A stretch of 64,000 bases of DNA from Sphingobium sp. CR2-8 (GCF_035818615.1 NZ_JAYKZY010000002.1:1304501-1368500), one strand, 5' to 3'. Counted from the first letter of the stretch, positions 17,132 to 26,707 are shown. Notes: generated by a model from the sequence alone, not told the origin. Program-made: numbers and translations.

Positions 17132-17523
17132 AAAAGCAGCAGCGGCCAGAGGGCGATCAGGATGCCGACCAGGCTGGCCAGGTAGATGATGGTGCGCACC
17201 ACCGGAACCCCTGCGGCATAGAGCGGCAGATACACGACCCGCGCGCCCAGCCAGATCCAGCCACCCATGGCGGTCCATTCGCTGGTCTTCCCCGCCACCA
17301 CGACCCCGATCAGCGCGACGATGGCGATGGGCAGGTTTTCCTTGAAATTGGCCTCCGCCCGGACCAGCCGCCCGGCGAGCGGATGAAGCGGCGGCAGTTT
17401 TTCGTCGCGTGCGCCCATATTCCATTTGGGGCCATATTGCTTGGTCTTGAAATGCGCCGCAGTGAAGATGTGGACCAGCAGCAGGACCATGGACCAGGCG
17501 AGGATCGTGATTTCGACGGGCAT
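17128..17523 (-). CDS. MAPEG family membrane protein
   Basis: 131 residues with four hydrophobic segments, roughly at residues 5-22, 66-84, 88-105 and 110-130. The conserved features RLVRAEANFKENLPIAIVAL and ARVVYLPLYAAGVPVVRT are diagnostic of the membrane-associated eicosanoid/glutathione metabolism (MAPEG) superfamily. The bacterial substrate is unknown. It converges with the EAL gene, overlapping by 4 bases at the stops. Confidence 0.88.
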   Translation of the reverse strand: MPVEITILAWSMVLLLVHIFTAAHFKTKQYGPKWNMGARDEKLPPLHPLAGRLVRAEANFKENLPIAIVALIGVVVAGKTSEWTAMGGWIWLGARVVYLPLYAAGVPVVRTIIYLASLVGILIALWPLLLF

Positions 17524-17676
17524 GGGACATGTCTCCTTCCCGGCCTGATTAGCAAAGTGGGGCCGGGTAGGACAGGGTTGAGACGTGGCCGTCCGTTTTT
17601 TGGGTGTGGCGCGATAAGGCGGCTTGGTGCCGGGTGCGTCTCGACTGCGCTGGAAGCGAACGGGGCAGGCATTGGC

Positions 17677-18417
17677 TTATAATGTCAGGCCCACGCGTCC
17701 GATCAGGCGTGCGCCTGCATGGTTGCGACCGGGGCCGTCGATACTGCTGTTGGCGTAGCGCAGCCCGGCGGACCAGCGCCCTTTGACATAGTCGATTCCC
17801 GCGCCATGATCCCAATAGCGGCCGTCGGGGCGCAGGCGCGAGGCACGCATGGGGTCGCGAACGTCGCCCGACGATCGGCCGATCCGGGCGGACACGGTGA
17901 AGGGCGTACCGGGAATGGCGGTGGCGGCGGAGGCGGCGAGGTAGAGATTGTCGCCACCGATCGCCGATTGGCGCGGCGCATAGCTGGCGAACAGGTCCAG
18001 GCTGGCCGGGCCGATCAAAAAGCCTGCGCCCGCGCCGACTTCGCCGTAGCCCTGATGCGATGCGCCGGGGAAGAGATGGTAGCGGGCTTCGCTGGTTAGC
18101 CGGAAGCCGCCCAGTTGCCGGGCGTAGGTTGCGCCCAGGTCGATCACCGCGTCGGCGCCGCCATGGCGGTCGCTGCCCCATAGCGTCGTGGCCGCGCCGT
18201 CGAGGTTAAGGCCGTCCGTCATCACCGGAACCAACACGGTGCCGCGCAACACCGGATCGCCATCGCTCCAGCTCAGGCCACGGCGGCGTTCGTCGCTGGC
18301 GGCTTCAAGCGTGACGGTGGGGCTGGACGCATATTGGGCGGCCGCCGGAACGGCATGACCGGCGAGCGAGAGCGCGCCCAGCCATGCAGCCCGGATGAAG
18401 CGATCAGTTGGCGGCAA
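17677..18417 (-). CDS. TorF-family putative porin
   Basis: 246 residues. A signal peptide (AAWLGALSLAGHAVPAAAQ) is followed by a series of alternating amphipathic strands that start with the family-typical SDERRRGLSWSDGDPVLRG and end with an aromatic-poor GARLIGRVGLTL strand. This matches the Gcw_chp/TorF beta-barrel group of proteobacterial outer-membrane proteins. Its start overlaps the end of the next gene upstream by 14 bases, so both are probably one operon. Cargo is unknown. Confidence 0.65.
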   Translation of the reverse strand: MPPTDRFIRAAWLGALSLAGHAVPAAAQYASSPTVTLEAASDERRRGLSWSDGDPVLRGTVLVPVMTDGLNLDGAATTLWGSDRHGGADAVIDLGATYARQLGGFRLTSEARYHLFPGASHQGYGEVGAGAGFLIGPASLDLFASYAPRQSAIGGDNLYLAASAATAIPGTPFTVSARIGRSSGDVRDPMRASRLRPDGRYWDHGAGIDYVKGRWSAGLRYANSSIDGPGRNHAGARLIGRVGLTL

Positions 18418-18814
18418 GATTGCGCACCGCGTCGAGCTCTGCCAGCAGCGGCGCGCGATCGGCCTGCGCCACCGCGAGCAGATGGGCCTCTATCTTGTCG
18501 CGATGCTGCGCTAGCGCGCGGGCGCCCAACCGGTCGTCGCGGGGGCAGGCGCCGGATTCGCTGCCCGAAAAGGTTCGGTCGGTGGCGATGGTGCGGGCGA
18601 GGGCCGGGGCGTGATCCAGCTTGCGGTCGACCACGACCGTCGCGGTCCATTGGCAGCGCTGGCTGTCCATGCGGTTGGGCGTCTTCGCCCCGATCGTCCG
18701 GGTGCGCATGTCGGCGCGGGCGGTGTAGGTCGCGCCCAGGGTCTGGCCGTGATGATCGACCGAGACGCTATGGGTCGCGGCGGCCGCCGCAAGCGCGATT
18801 AGGGTCATGCTCAT
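18404..18814 (-). CDS. Exported hypothetical protein
   Basis: 136 residues with a short signal-like N-terminus (MSMTLIALAAAAATHS). No family is recognised. Two Cys residues (in QRCQWTATVVVDRKLDH and GACPRDDRLG) could form a disulfide in the periplasm. The region AHRDKIEAHLLAVAQADRAPLL-like helix near the C-terminus looks alpha-helical. It is the first gene of a two-gene unit with the TorF porin, which suggests a cell-envelope role. Confidence 0.6.
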   Translation of the reverse strand: MSMTLIALAAAAATHSVSVDHHGQTLGATYTARADMRTRTIGAKTPNRMDSQRCQWTATVVVDRKLDHAPALARTIATDRTFSGSESGACPRDDRLGARALAQHRDKIEAHLLAVAQADRAPLLAELDAVRNLAAN

Positions 18815-18970
18815 GCAAATTCTCCTGCTGTGACGCCGGGCTTTGTTGTCCGGTCGTCCCTTGAGGGTTTAGGTTTTGCCCGTTGCTGTTTCTTTGCTGG
18901 ATGATGAGGAAGGGCGTCCTGCCGGGGTGGCATGGGGCATCGTGCAGGGTCATCGTGACGCGTCATGCAT

Positions 18971-19032
18971 GAAGTTCACACCGTCGATGGGTCGCGATTT
19001 GCGGGGGATTTTCGGCAAATGCGCCAGTTACG
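18971..19032 (-). promoter_or_regulatory. Conserved ~60-base leader-like element, copy 1
   Basis: On the minus strand the block ends in CGACGGTGTGAACTTC, preceded by GACCC, an AAAT block and TTTGCC. The same block with the same order and spacing recurs at 60517-60580 upstream of trmFO. Here it lies about 155 bases before the start of the exported hypothetical gene. It could be part of a promoter, a leader RNA or a repeat; I cannot decide which. Confidence 0.4.
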
Positions 19033-19245
19033 CGTCCGTGAAGCGCCGCTGACGCGACAGGCGCGCGCCTCCGACGCGTCTGGAAGGGCATGGCGGCGCG
19101 TCTGTTGCGCATCTTGTAGGTCACGGATGGATCATTGGCGGGCGGCTGTTGCGGGGCGCGGGCGGGGTGGAGGCGAGGCTTTTCCATTGGGGAGGGTAAG
19201 CAGAGGATTGGCTGATAGGAAAGGTGGATGCTCGCTCCGCTCGCC

Positions 19246-19278
19246 ACCCACCCCTAACCCCTCCCTGAAAGGGAGGGG
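19246..19278. repeat. Hairpin repeat, CCACCC-type, after mfd
   Basis: A CCACCCACCCCTAA lead is followed by the palindrome CCCTCCCTGAAAGGGAGGG. It belongs to the same lead-plus-palindrome family found around both DUF559 genes. Placed 8 bases downstream of the mfd stop, it may also serve as a terminator. Confidence 0.65.
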
Positions 19279-19285
19279 ATAAGGT

Positions 19286-22200
19286 CTAACCAGCCGCTTT
19301 CATCAATCCCTTCGACAGTTGCAGCGCGCCGTTGAGGCGGGCTTGTGGGTCGGGCCAGGCGCGGTTGACGACGACCTTGCTGTCGGGGCGCAGGCGGGCG
19401 ACGCCGTCCAGGCGCTGGACATAGGCGATGAGGCCTGCGGGGTTGGGGAAGCGGTCTTCGAAGAAGCTGACCAGCGCGCCCTTGGCCCCGACATCGATCT
19501 TCGCGATGTTGGCGACCATGCAGTTCTGCTTGATCTCGATGATCTTGAGCAGATTTTGCGTGGGCAGCGGCAGCTTGCCGAAACGGTCGATGAGTTCGGC
19601 GGCGAAGGATTCGAGGCCATTGCGATCCTCGATCTCGTTGAGGCGGCGATAAAGGCCCATGCGCAGGTCAAGGTCGGGCACATAATCGTCGGGGATGAGG
19701 ATGGGCGCGTCGACGCTGATCTGGGGCGAGAAGCTGTCGCTGCGCTTTTCGATGCCGACGCCGCCCGCCTTGGCGTCCATGATCGCCTCTTCCAGCATCG
19801 ACTGGTAGAGTTCGAAGCCGACTTCTTTAATATGGCCTGATTGTTCGTCGCCGACGAGATTGCCCGCGCCGCGAATGTCGAGATCGTGGGAGGCCAGCTG
19901 GAACCCTGCGCCCAGCGTGTCGAGGTCCGACAAGACCTTGAGCCGCTTTTCCGCTGTGTCGGTGATGATGCGGTTGGCGGGCGTGGTCATATAGGCATAG
20001 GCGCGGGTCTTCGACCGGCCCACGCGCCCGCGCAGCTGATAGAGTTGCGCGAGGCCGAAGCGGTCGGCGCGGTGGATGATGAGCGTGTTGGCGCTGGGAA
20101 TGTCGAGGCCGGATTCGACGATGGTGGTGGAGAGCAGCACGTCGTAGCGCTTGTCGTAGAAGGCGGACATGCGTTCCTCGACATCGGTGGCGCTCATCTG
20201 GCCATGGGCGACGATGGCCTTGATTTCCGGCACCTCGTTGCGGAGGAATTCCTCGATCTCGGTCAGGTCGGCGATGCGGGGGACGACGAAGAAGCTCTGG
20301 CCGCCGCGATAATGTTCGCGCAGCAGCGCTTCGCGGATGACGACGCCATCCCAGGGCATGATGTAGGTGCGCACCGCCAGGCGATCGACCGGCGGGGTCT
20401 GGATGACGGAGAGTTCACGCAGGCCCGACATCGCCATTTGCAGCGTGCGCGGGATGGGCGTGGCGGTGAGGGTGAGGACATGGACATCGGTCTTGAGGGA
20501 CTTCAGCCGTTCCTTGTGGGTGACGCCGAACCGCTGTTCCTCGTCCACGATGACGAGGCCGAGGCGCTTGAATTCCAGCCCCTTGGCGAGCAGCGCATGG
20601 GTGCCCACGACGATGTCGATCGTGCCGTCGGCCAGGCCTGCCTTGGTCGACTTCGCCTCCTTATCGGGGACCAGGCGGGAGAGGCGGCCGATGTTGACGG
20701 GGAAGCCTCGGAAGCGTTCCTCGAACTGCATATGATGCTGGCGCGCGAGGAGGGTGGTGGGGCAGATGACCACGACCTGCATCCCCGCCATGGCTGCCAC
20801 GAAGGCGGCGCGCAGTGCGACTTCGGTCTTGCCGAAGCCCACGTCGCCACAGACGAGGCGGTCCATCGGCTTGCCCGACCCCAGATCGTCCACCACGTCG
20901 CTGATCGCGCGGTCCTGATCCTCCGTCTCCTGATAGGGGAAGCGGTCGACGAAGGCGGGGTAGCCCGCCTGATCCGGTTCGGCGACGGTGGCGGCGCGCA
21001 GGGCGCGTTCGGCGGCGGTTTTCAGGAGTTCACCCGCGATTTCGCGGATGCGCTCCTTCATCTTCGCCTTGCGCCGCTGCCAGGCTTCGCCGCCCAGCTT
21101 GTCGAGGGTTACGCCTTCGTTTTCGGAGCCATAGCGGGAGAGGACTTCGAGATTTTCGACGGGGACGTAGAGTTTGTCGCCGCCTGCATAGGTCAGCGCG
21201 ACGCAGTCATGCGCGGCCTTGCTGACCGGGATTTGCGTCAGCCCTTCATAGCGGCCGATGCCATGGTCCATATGGACGACGAGGTCGCCGGGCGAGAGGG
21301 TGGCGAGTTCCGCCAGAAAGGCGTCGGCGCTCTTCTTGCGCTTGGCGCGGCGGACGAGGCGGTCGCCGAGCATGTCCTGTTCGGTGAGGACGGCGACGTC
21401 GGGCGCGGTGAAGCCGTGGTCCAGCGGCAGGACGGTGAGCGTGACGCTGCCATTGGCGGCGACGCCCAGCGCCTCCTGCCAGTTGTCGGCAGTCGCGAGG
21501 CGGGGGACGTCATGATCGGCGAGCAGGCCCGACAGGCGCTCGCGCGCGCCGATCGAGTAGCTGGCGATGACCACCTTCTTCTTCGTGCGGCGCAGGCTGG
21601 CGATATGTTTGCCGACCGCTTCGTAGATGTTGCTGTTCTGCGCGCGTTCGGGGGCGAAATCGCGGGGGCCGTCGACCGCGAAGTCCAGCACGGTCGCGCT
21701 TTCGGGCTCGTGGAACGGCGTGGTGTGGTGCATGCGCAGCGTGGCGACGGCGGCGTCCCATTCGGCGGCGTCGAGATAGAGGGAGTCGGGTTTGAGCGGG
21801 CGGTAGGCACCGGGATCGGCGGATTTCGCCTGGACGCGGTTGGCGTGATAGTCGCGGATCGCCTCGAACCGGTTTTCCGCCGCGCCCGCGACGCCGGGGT
21901 CGCGGATCAGGACCGCGCCTTCGCCCAGATGATCGGCGAGGGGGACCAGCTTTTCCTCGAACAGGGGGAGCCAATGTTCCATGCCCGCCAGGCGGCGGCC
22001 GTCGCTGACCGCCTGATAGAGCGGGTCGCCGGTCGCGGTCGCGCCGAAGGTTTCGCGGTAGCGGCTGCGGAAACGCTTGATCGTCTCCTCGTCCAGCAGC
22101 GCTTCGGAGGCGGGGAGGAGGGTGAAGCCGTCGACATTTTCGATCGTGCGCTGATCGGCGGCGTCGAAGCGGCGCACGGTTTCGATCTCGTCGCCGAAAA

Positions 22201-22759
22201 AGTCGAGGCGCAGCGGCTGGTCTTCGCCGCCGGGAAAGAGGTCGACGATGCCGCCGCGAATGGCGAATTCGCCCCGGTCATGGACGGTGTCGGTGCGGAC
22301 GTAACCGTTGGCCTGGAGCATTTCGGCCAGCTTCTGGATCGCGATCCGCTCCTTGGGCGCGAGCCGCGCGACCAGCTGGCGGACTCGGAACGGGGTAAGC
22401 GTGCGCTGGGTCATGGCCGCCAGCGTGGTGAGGACAAGTTGCGGGCCTTTGGGCTTGGCCTGCAGCGCGTGGAGGCCCGCGAGGCGGGCCGACGCCGCGC
22501 GCAGCGAGGGGCTGGCGCGGTCATAGGGCAGGCAGTCCCAGGCGGGAATTTCGATGATCTCGATCTCCGGCGCGAAATAATGCGCCGTGTCGGCGACCGC
22601 GCGCATCAGTTGCTCGTCGGACGCGATGAAGACGGCGCGACCCCCTGCCGCCCCGGCGGCGCGGGCGATGTCGGCCAGCAGCCAGGGCTGGAAGCCTGCG
22701 GGGACGCCCGAGAGGGTGAGGGGCGCCTTGGCCTTCAGGATGGTCTGGAGATCGGTCAT
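19286..22759 (-). CDS. mfd: Transcription-repair coupling factor
   Basis: 1157 residues, the full family length. Domain order: UvrB-like N-terminal modules (residues 1-350), an RNA-polymerase-interacting domain starting near VHMDHGIGRYEGL (about 490), then a RecG-like helicase with Walker A GDVGFGKTEVAL and DEEQ box (VDEEQRFGVTHKE), motif III LTATPIPRTL, QLRGRVGRS, and a C-terminal TRCF domain. Mfd removes stalled RNA polymerase at lesions and recruits UvrA. A shadow ORF of 993 codons lies on the opposite strand and is not coding. The gap to sdhE holds a repeat pair. Confidence 0.97.
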   Translation of the reverse strand: MTDLQTILKAKAPLTLSGVPAGFQPWLLADIARAAGAAGGRAVFIASDEQLMRAVADTAHYFAPEIEIIEIPAWDCLPYDRASPSLRAASARLAGLHALQAKPKGPQLVLTTLAAMTQRTLTPFRVRQLVARLAPKERIAIQKLAEMLQANGYVRTDTVHDRGEFAIRGGIVDLFPGGEDQPLRLDFFGDEIETVRRFDAADQRTIENVDGFTLLPASEALLDEETIKRFRSRYRETFGATATGDPLYQAVSDGRRLAGMEHWLPLFEEKLVPLADHLGEGAVLIRDPGVAGAAENRFEAIRDYHANRVQAKSADPGAYRPLKPDSLYLDAAEWDAAVATLRMHHTTPFHEPESATVLDFAVDGPRDFAPERAQNSNIYEAVGKHIASLRRTKKKVVIASYSIGARERLSGLLADHDVPRLATADNWQEALGVAANGSVTLTVLPLDHGFTAPDVAVLTEQDMLGDRLVRRAKRKKSADAFLAELATLSPGDLVVHMDHGIGRYEGLTQIPVSKAAHDCVALTYAGGDKLYVPVENLEVLSRYGSENEGVTLDKLGGEAWQRRKAKMKERIREIAGELLKTAAERALRAATVAEPDQAGYPAFVDRFPYQETEDQDRAISDVVDDLGSGKPMDRLVCGDVGFGKTEVALRAAFVAAMAGMQVVVICPTTLLARQHHMQFEERFRGFPVNIGRLSRLVPDKEAKSTKAGLADGTIDIVVGTHALLAKGLEFKRLGLVIVDEEQRFGVTHKERLKSLKTDVHVLTLTATPIPRTLQMAMSGLRELSVIQTPPVDRLAVRTYIMPWDGVVIREALLREHYRGGQSFFVVPRIADLTEIEEFLRNEVPEIKAIVAHGQMSATDVEERMSAFYDKRYDVLLSTTIVESGLDIPSANTLIIHRADRFGLAQLYQLRGRVGRSKTRAYAYMTTPANRIITDTAEKRLKVLSDLDTLGAGFQLASHDLDIRGAGNLVGDEQSGHIKEVGFELYQSMLEEAIMDAKAGGVGIEKRSDSFSPQISVDAPILIPDDYVPDLDLRMGLYRRLNEIEDRNGLESFAAELIDRFGKLPLPTQNLLKIIEIKQNCMVANIAKIDVGAKGALVSFFEDRFPNPAGLIAYVQRLDGVARLRPDSKVVVNRAWPDPQARLNGALQLSKGLMKAAG

Positions 22760-22770
22760 AGCATCAACAT

Positions 22771-22851
22771 CCGTTCGCCCTGCGCCAGTCGAAGGGTCTT
22801 ATTATCTTTGATGAAGAAGTAGGGGGCTTCGACAGGCTCAGCCCGAACGGT
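22771..22851. repeat. Inverted repeat pair, CCGTTCG...CGAACGG family, between sdhE and mfd
   Basis: Imperfect inverted arms: CCGTTCGCCCTGCGCCAGTC followed by GAAGG on the left (22771-22795), and CTTCGACAGGCTCAGCCC followed by GAACGG on the right (22828-22851). The right arm matches the widespread sphingomonad element. Two further pairs occur at 23141-23257 and 28380-28461. Confidence 0.8.
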
Positions 22852-22860
22852 GCGATAGGA

Positions 22861-23133
22861 TCAATTCTCGATTCTCACGAAATCGAGTTTCAGGAATTTG
22901 TCCATCATCGGGCCTTTCCATTCGTCCGGCACGGGGATGGTGCCCAGCGCCCAGCCGATGATGTCGGCGTCCTGTTCCTCCATGAAGCGTTCGAACCAGG
23001 CGATTTCCTCCGCGTTCCATTCCGCGTGGTAGCGTTCGAAGAAGCCGCCGACGGTATAGTCCAATTCGCGCGTGCCGCGGTGCCAGGCCCGGAATTTCAG
23101 GCGGCGCATCAGGGGATCGTTAGCGAGGGGCAT
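22861..23133 (-). CDS. sdhE: FAD assembly factor SdhE (succinate dehydrogenase assembly factor 2)
   Basis: 90 residues. The hallmark RGTRELD motif lies in KFRAWHRGTRELDYTVGGFF, followed by an acidic helical segment ending in DADIIGWALGTIPVPDEW. SdhE promotes covalent flavinylation of SdhA. The gene sits between mfd and recG, an arrangement common in alphaproteobacteria, and both gaps contain dispersed repeats. An internal Met9 is a possible alternative start. Confidence 0.93.
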   Translation of the reverse strand: MPLANDPLMRRLKFRAWHRGTRELDYTVGGFFERYHAEWNAEEIAWFERFMEEQDADIIGWALGTIPVPDEWKGPMMDKFLKLDFVRIEN

Positions 23134-23140
23134 GAATAGT

Positions 23141-23257
23141 CCGTTCGTCCTGAGTAGCCGTTGAACGAAGTCGAAACGGCGTATCGAAGGATGGGGCGAA
23201 GCGCGGATGCTTCGATACGGGCCTTCGACAAGCTCAGTCCCTACTCAGCACGAACGG
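23141..23257. repeat. Inverted repeat pair, CCGTTCG...CGAACGG family, long version
   Basis: Two arms of roughly 50 bases: the left starts CCGTTCGTCCTGAGTAG and ends GTATCGAAGGA; the right starts CTTCGATACGGGCCTTCG, passes through ACAAGCTCAGTCCCTACTCA and ends GCACGAACGG. Together they could fold into a long hairpin between sdhE and recG. Confidence 0.8.
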
Positions 23258-23334
23258 TAAAAATGAGCATGGCCATTTAGCCGATCGGATGTTTGAGACA
23301 TCGCCCCGGTTAAGCTAGAGCGCAGCAGATAGCC

Positions 23335-25397
23335 ATGCGACCCGATATTCTCAATCCGCTCTTTGCCGAAATATCCCTGTTCAAGGGCATCGGCCCTGCG
23401 CTGGCCCGCCCGCTGGAGCGGCTGGGCCTCAAGCGCGCGGTCGATGTCGCCTTTCATCTGCCGGTCAGCTGGGTGGATCGGCACCTGACCGACAGGCTGG
23501 ATTTGGCGGACGCCGGGCGGATCGTCGGGATCGTGCTGACCCCGGTCGATTATCGCGCCAGCGGCAGCGCGCGCGCGCCGTTTCGCGTCGATGCGGTCGA
23601 CGCGCAAGGCAATCATGTCGCGCTGGTCTATTTCGGCCGGAACAGCGGTTGGCCGCGCAAATTGCTGCCGCTGAACGAAGCGAAATTCATCTCGGGCAAG
23701 CTGGAGGCCTATGGCGACAACCTCCAGATCGTGCATCCCGACTATGTCCTGCCACCCGAAGAAGGCGGCACGGTACCCGCGCGCGAATCGGTCTATGGGC
23801 TGTCCGAAGGGCTGACCAACAACCGGATGCGCGATATCGCGGCGCAGGCCCTGAGCCGTGCGCCTGACCTGCCCGAATGGATCGAGCCGAGCCTGCTGGC
23901 GCGCAAGGACTGGCCGACATGGCGCGAGGCGTTGGCGCGGGTACATGCCGATCCGTCCGACGCACAAGCGCGCGAGCGGCTGGCCTATGACGAGATTTTC
24001 GCCGGGCAACTGGCGTTGATGCTGGTGCGGCAATCGTCGCGCAGGCGGCGGGGCGTGCCGATCCAGGGCGATGGGCGGCTGCGCGACATGCTGAAACTGC
24101 CCTTTGCACCGACGGGCGCGCAGCGACGAGCGATCGGCGAGATCGAAGGCGACATGGCGCAGGCGACGCCGATGCTACGCCTGCTTCAAGGCGATGTCGG
24201 GTCGGGCAAGACGCTGGTGGCGCTGATGGCGCTGCTCAATGCGGTCGAGGCCGGGATGCAGGGGGCGATGCTGGCCCCGACCGAAATCCTGGCGCGGCAG
24301 CATCATGAGACGCTGCGGAAAATGGCGTCGGGCTTGCCGGTCGAGATCGCGATCCTGACAGGGCGCGAGAAAGGCAAGGTGCGCGAGGCCACGCTGATGG
24401 GGTTGGCGGACGGCAGCATCGACATTTTGGTCGGCACCCACGCCATCTTTCAGGAAGCGGTGCAGTATAAGAGTCTGGGGCTGGCCGTGATCGACGAGCA
24501 GCATCGGTTCGGCGTGGCGCAGCGGATGATGCTGGCGAGCAAGGCGGAGCGGTCGCCGCATCTGCTGGTGATGACGGCGACGCCGATCCCGCGCACGCTG
24601 ACGCTGACCTATTATGGCGAGATGGAAGTGTCGCGGCTGGACGAGATGCCGCCGGGGCGTCAGCCGATCCAGACGTTGGTGATGGCCGCCACGCGACTGG
24701 ACGAGGTGGTGGAGGCGCTGGCCCGCCATGTCGAGGGCGGGGGCAGGCCTATTGGGTGTGTCCGCTGGTCGAAGAAAGCGAGACGAGCGACCAGGCGGCG
24801 TCGGAAGCGCGTGCAGCGTCGCTGCAATCGCGGTTCGGGGATCGGGTGGGTCTGGTCCATGGCCGGATGAAAGGGCCGGACAAGGATGCGGCGATGGAGG
24901 CGTTTTCCGCCAATCGCACGCAGATATTGGTAGCGACCACGGTGATCGAGGTCGGCGTCGATGTGCCCAATAGCAGCCTGATCATCATCGAGGGGGCGGA
25001 TCGCTTCGGGCTGGCGCAGTTGCACCAGTTGCGCGGGCGCGTGGGGCGTGGCGACAAGCCGTCCACCTGTTTGCTGCTGCGCGGCAATGCGCTGGGCGAA
25101 ACGTCGCGCGCGCGGCTGGCGCTGATGCGCGAGACGAATGACGGGTTTCGGATCGCCGAGGAGGATCTGAAGCTGCGCGGGGCGGGTGAGGTACTGGGCA
25201 CGCGGCAATCGGGCGAGGCGGCGCTGAAGGTGGCGACCCCGGAACATGTCGCCGCGCTGGTAGACAGCGCGCGGGACGACGCGCATCTGCTGATCGAGCG
25301 CGACGGCGGGCTGGACAGCGCGCGGGGGCAGGCGGCGCGGACGTGCCTCTATCTGTTCGAGAAGGATGCGGCCGTGGGGTTGTTGCGGGGCGGGTAG
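23335..25397 (+). pseudogene. recG: recG with a one-base frameshift (ATP-dependent DNA helicase RecG)
   Basis: The two halves together match RecG over its full length of about 688 residues. The first frame (23335-24870) carries the N-terminal wedge domain, Walker A GDVGSGKTLVALMALL, VIDEQHRFG and MTATPIPRTLTLTYYG. After residue 468 it runs into a G5 tract (24739-24743) and then an alien 43-residue tail. The remainder continues in the other frame as VCPLVEESE, TTVIEVGVDVPNSSL, QLHQLRGRVGRG. Adding one G restores the expected GGQAYWVCPLVEE. It is either a real frameshift that cuts off the second helicase domain or a homopolymer sequencing error. Confidence 0.9.
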
Positions 25398-25404
25398 CTT
25401 TTTC

Positions 25405-25471
25405 TTCTCCCTTGAAGGGAGAAGGATATGGAGCCTTGCCGCGTAGCGGCTAGGCGGAGTTGGATGAGGGC
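25405..25471 (-). repeat. Composite hairpin repeat, copy A (reverse orientation)
   Basis: Read on the minus strand: CCCTCATCCAACTCCGCC, TAGCC, a small GC hairpin, GGCAAGGCTCCATATCC and a terminal palindrome CTTCTCCCTTCAAGGGAGAAG. It faces copy B 30 bases away, giving a divergent pair between recG and the mscS gene. A third member lies at 42530-42596. Confidence 0.8.
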
Positions 25472-25500
25472 GGAGCGGCGCGCATGCGATAGGCTGCTGC

Positions 25501-25570
25501 CCCCTCACCCAACTGCGACTAGGCAGCAAGCTGCCAAGTCTTGGTAACCCTCTCCCCCAAGGAAGAGGGA
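25501..25570 (+). repeat. Composite hairpin repeat, copy B (forward orientation)
   Basis: CCCTCACCCAACTGCGAC, TAGGCAGCAAGCTGCCAAG (inner hairpin), TCTTGGTAACCC and the terminal CCTCTCCCCCAAGGAAGAGG. Same block order as copies A and the 42530-42596 member; the inner hairpin sequence varies in a compensated way (GGCAGC/GCTGCC here, GCCAGC/GCTGGC there). Confidence 0.8.
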
Positions 25571-25630
25571 TGCAGGCCAAAACATCTCGCACATGCGAAA
25601 CAAAATCGCGCGTGCCCGCGTTGCCCCATC

Positions 25631-26707
25631 ATGTCCGACATCAGCCTGACCCACATCACGCCGATGGCCGCGCTCTATATCGCGTCGTCGGTGGTCGTCG
25701 CCTTCCTCGTCCATTGGGCGCTCTACTGGATCGCGTTGCGGGTGGTGGTGCAATCGAAGATCGAGCCGGTGCTGTTGCCCGCCATATTCCAGCCGACGCG
25801 CTGGCTGGTCGTATTGCTGGCGCTGGGCGCGGGGATGCAGTCGATCGAGATGGGGTCACGTACCGAGGGCATATGGTCGATCGGGTCGCGCATGGTGTTC
25901 GCGCTGCTGGTCGGCTGGCTGATCCTTCGCGTGATGCGCGCGGGCAAGGCGATGCTGGAGGAGCGCGCCGACATCAGCGTCGAGGATAATCTGAAAGCCC
26001 GGCGGCGGCGGACCAAGATCAGCATCCTCTACCGCATCTGCCAGTGCATCGTCGGCTTCTTCGTCATCGCCATGATGTTGATCGCCATTCCGGGCGTGCG
26101 GACGATCGGCGTGTCGCTGATGGCGTCGGCGGGCCTTGCAGCGCTGGCCGTGGGTGCGGCGGCGCAACCTGCACTCAAGAACCTGATCGCGGGCGTGCAG
26201 ATGGCCTTTTCCGAGCCGATCCGCCTGGACGATGTGGTCATAATCGAAGGCGAATGGGGCCGGATCGAGGACATCAAGCTGACCTATGTCATCGTGCGCA
26301 TCTGGGACGACCGGCGTCTGGTGGTGCCGGTGTCCTATTTCCTGGAAAAGCCGTTCCAGAACTGGACGACCAAGACGTCGGACCTGCTGGGCACGGTGTT
26401 CCTCTATGTCGATCCGACCGCCGATATCGAGCGTATCCGCGCGCGCTTCATCGAGGCGGTGAAGGGCAACAGCCGCTGGGACGGGCGGGTCGCGATATTG
26501 CAGGTGACGGATCATCGCGCCGATGCGCTGGAACTGCGCGGACTGCTGAGCGCGCGTAATGCGGGCATCGCTTTCGACCTGCGCTGCGAGGTGCGGGAGG
26601 CGATGCTGACATTCCTGCGGACGGACATGCCCGAAGCGCTGGTGCGCGGGCGTCAGCGGGTGGAAGCGGGGGAGGGTTTCACCACTCTGTCCGGCGCGGC
26701 GGGATGA
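25631..26707 (+). CDS. MscS-family mechanosensitive ion channel
   Basis: 358 residues. N-terminal transmembrane helices (AALYIASSVVVAFLVHWALY, WLVVLLALGAG, MVFALLVGWLILRVM, IVGFFVIAMMLIAI) are followed by the pore helix SLMASAGLAALAVGAAAQPA and the LKNLIAGVQMAFSEPIRLDDVV beta-domain start typical of MscS. The cytoplasmic domain ends near residue 350. ATG 25631 gives MSDISLTHI; the longer frame includes repeat sequence. It relieves turgor on hypo-osmotic shock. Its 3' end overlaps the convergent PilZ gene by 29 bases. Confidence 0.93.
   Translation: MSDISLTHITPMAALYIASSVVVAFLVHWALYWIALRVVVQSKIEPVLLPAIFQPTRWLVVLLALGAGMQSIEMGSRTEGIWSIGSRMVFALLVGWLILRVMRAGKAMLEERADISVEDNLKARRRRTKISILYRICQCIVGFFVIAMMLIAIPGVRTIGVSLMASAGLAALAVGAAAQPALKNLIAGVQMAFSEPIRLDDVVIIEGEWGRIEDIKLTYVIVRIWDDRRLVVPVSYFLEKPFQNWTTKTSDLLGTVFLYVDPTADIERIRARFIEAVKGNSRWDGRVAILQVTDHRADALELRGLLSARNAGIAFDLRCEVREAMLTFLRTDMPEALVRGRQRVEAGEGFTTLSGAAG

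Larger units (their letters stand above)
18815..19285. other. 471-base intergenic region holding a leader-like element and a hairpin repeat
   Basis: No convincing gene. It contains a ~60-base element shared with the trmFO upstream region (from 18971) and a hairpin repeat at its right end beside mfd. Minus-strand ORFs starting here have no ribosome site and no recognisable product. Confidence 0.6.

Noticed and set aside
14972..17530. 852-codon ORF on the minus strand opposite the GGDEF/EAL gene
   Set aside because: It has no domain pattern, and the opposite strand encodes a recognisable EAL protein. Long antisense frames are common in GC-rich DNA.
19841..22822. 993-codon ORF on the plus strand opposite mfd
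   Set aside because: Composition is that of an antisense shadow (repeated acidic/Gly-Ala runs) and the minus strand encodes full-length Mfd.
25405..25570. CRISPR array from the repeated hairpins
   Set aside because: Only two inverted, non-identical units without regular spacers, and no cas genes in the window.
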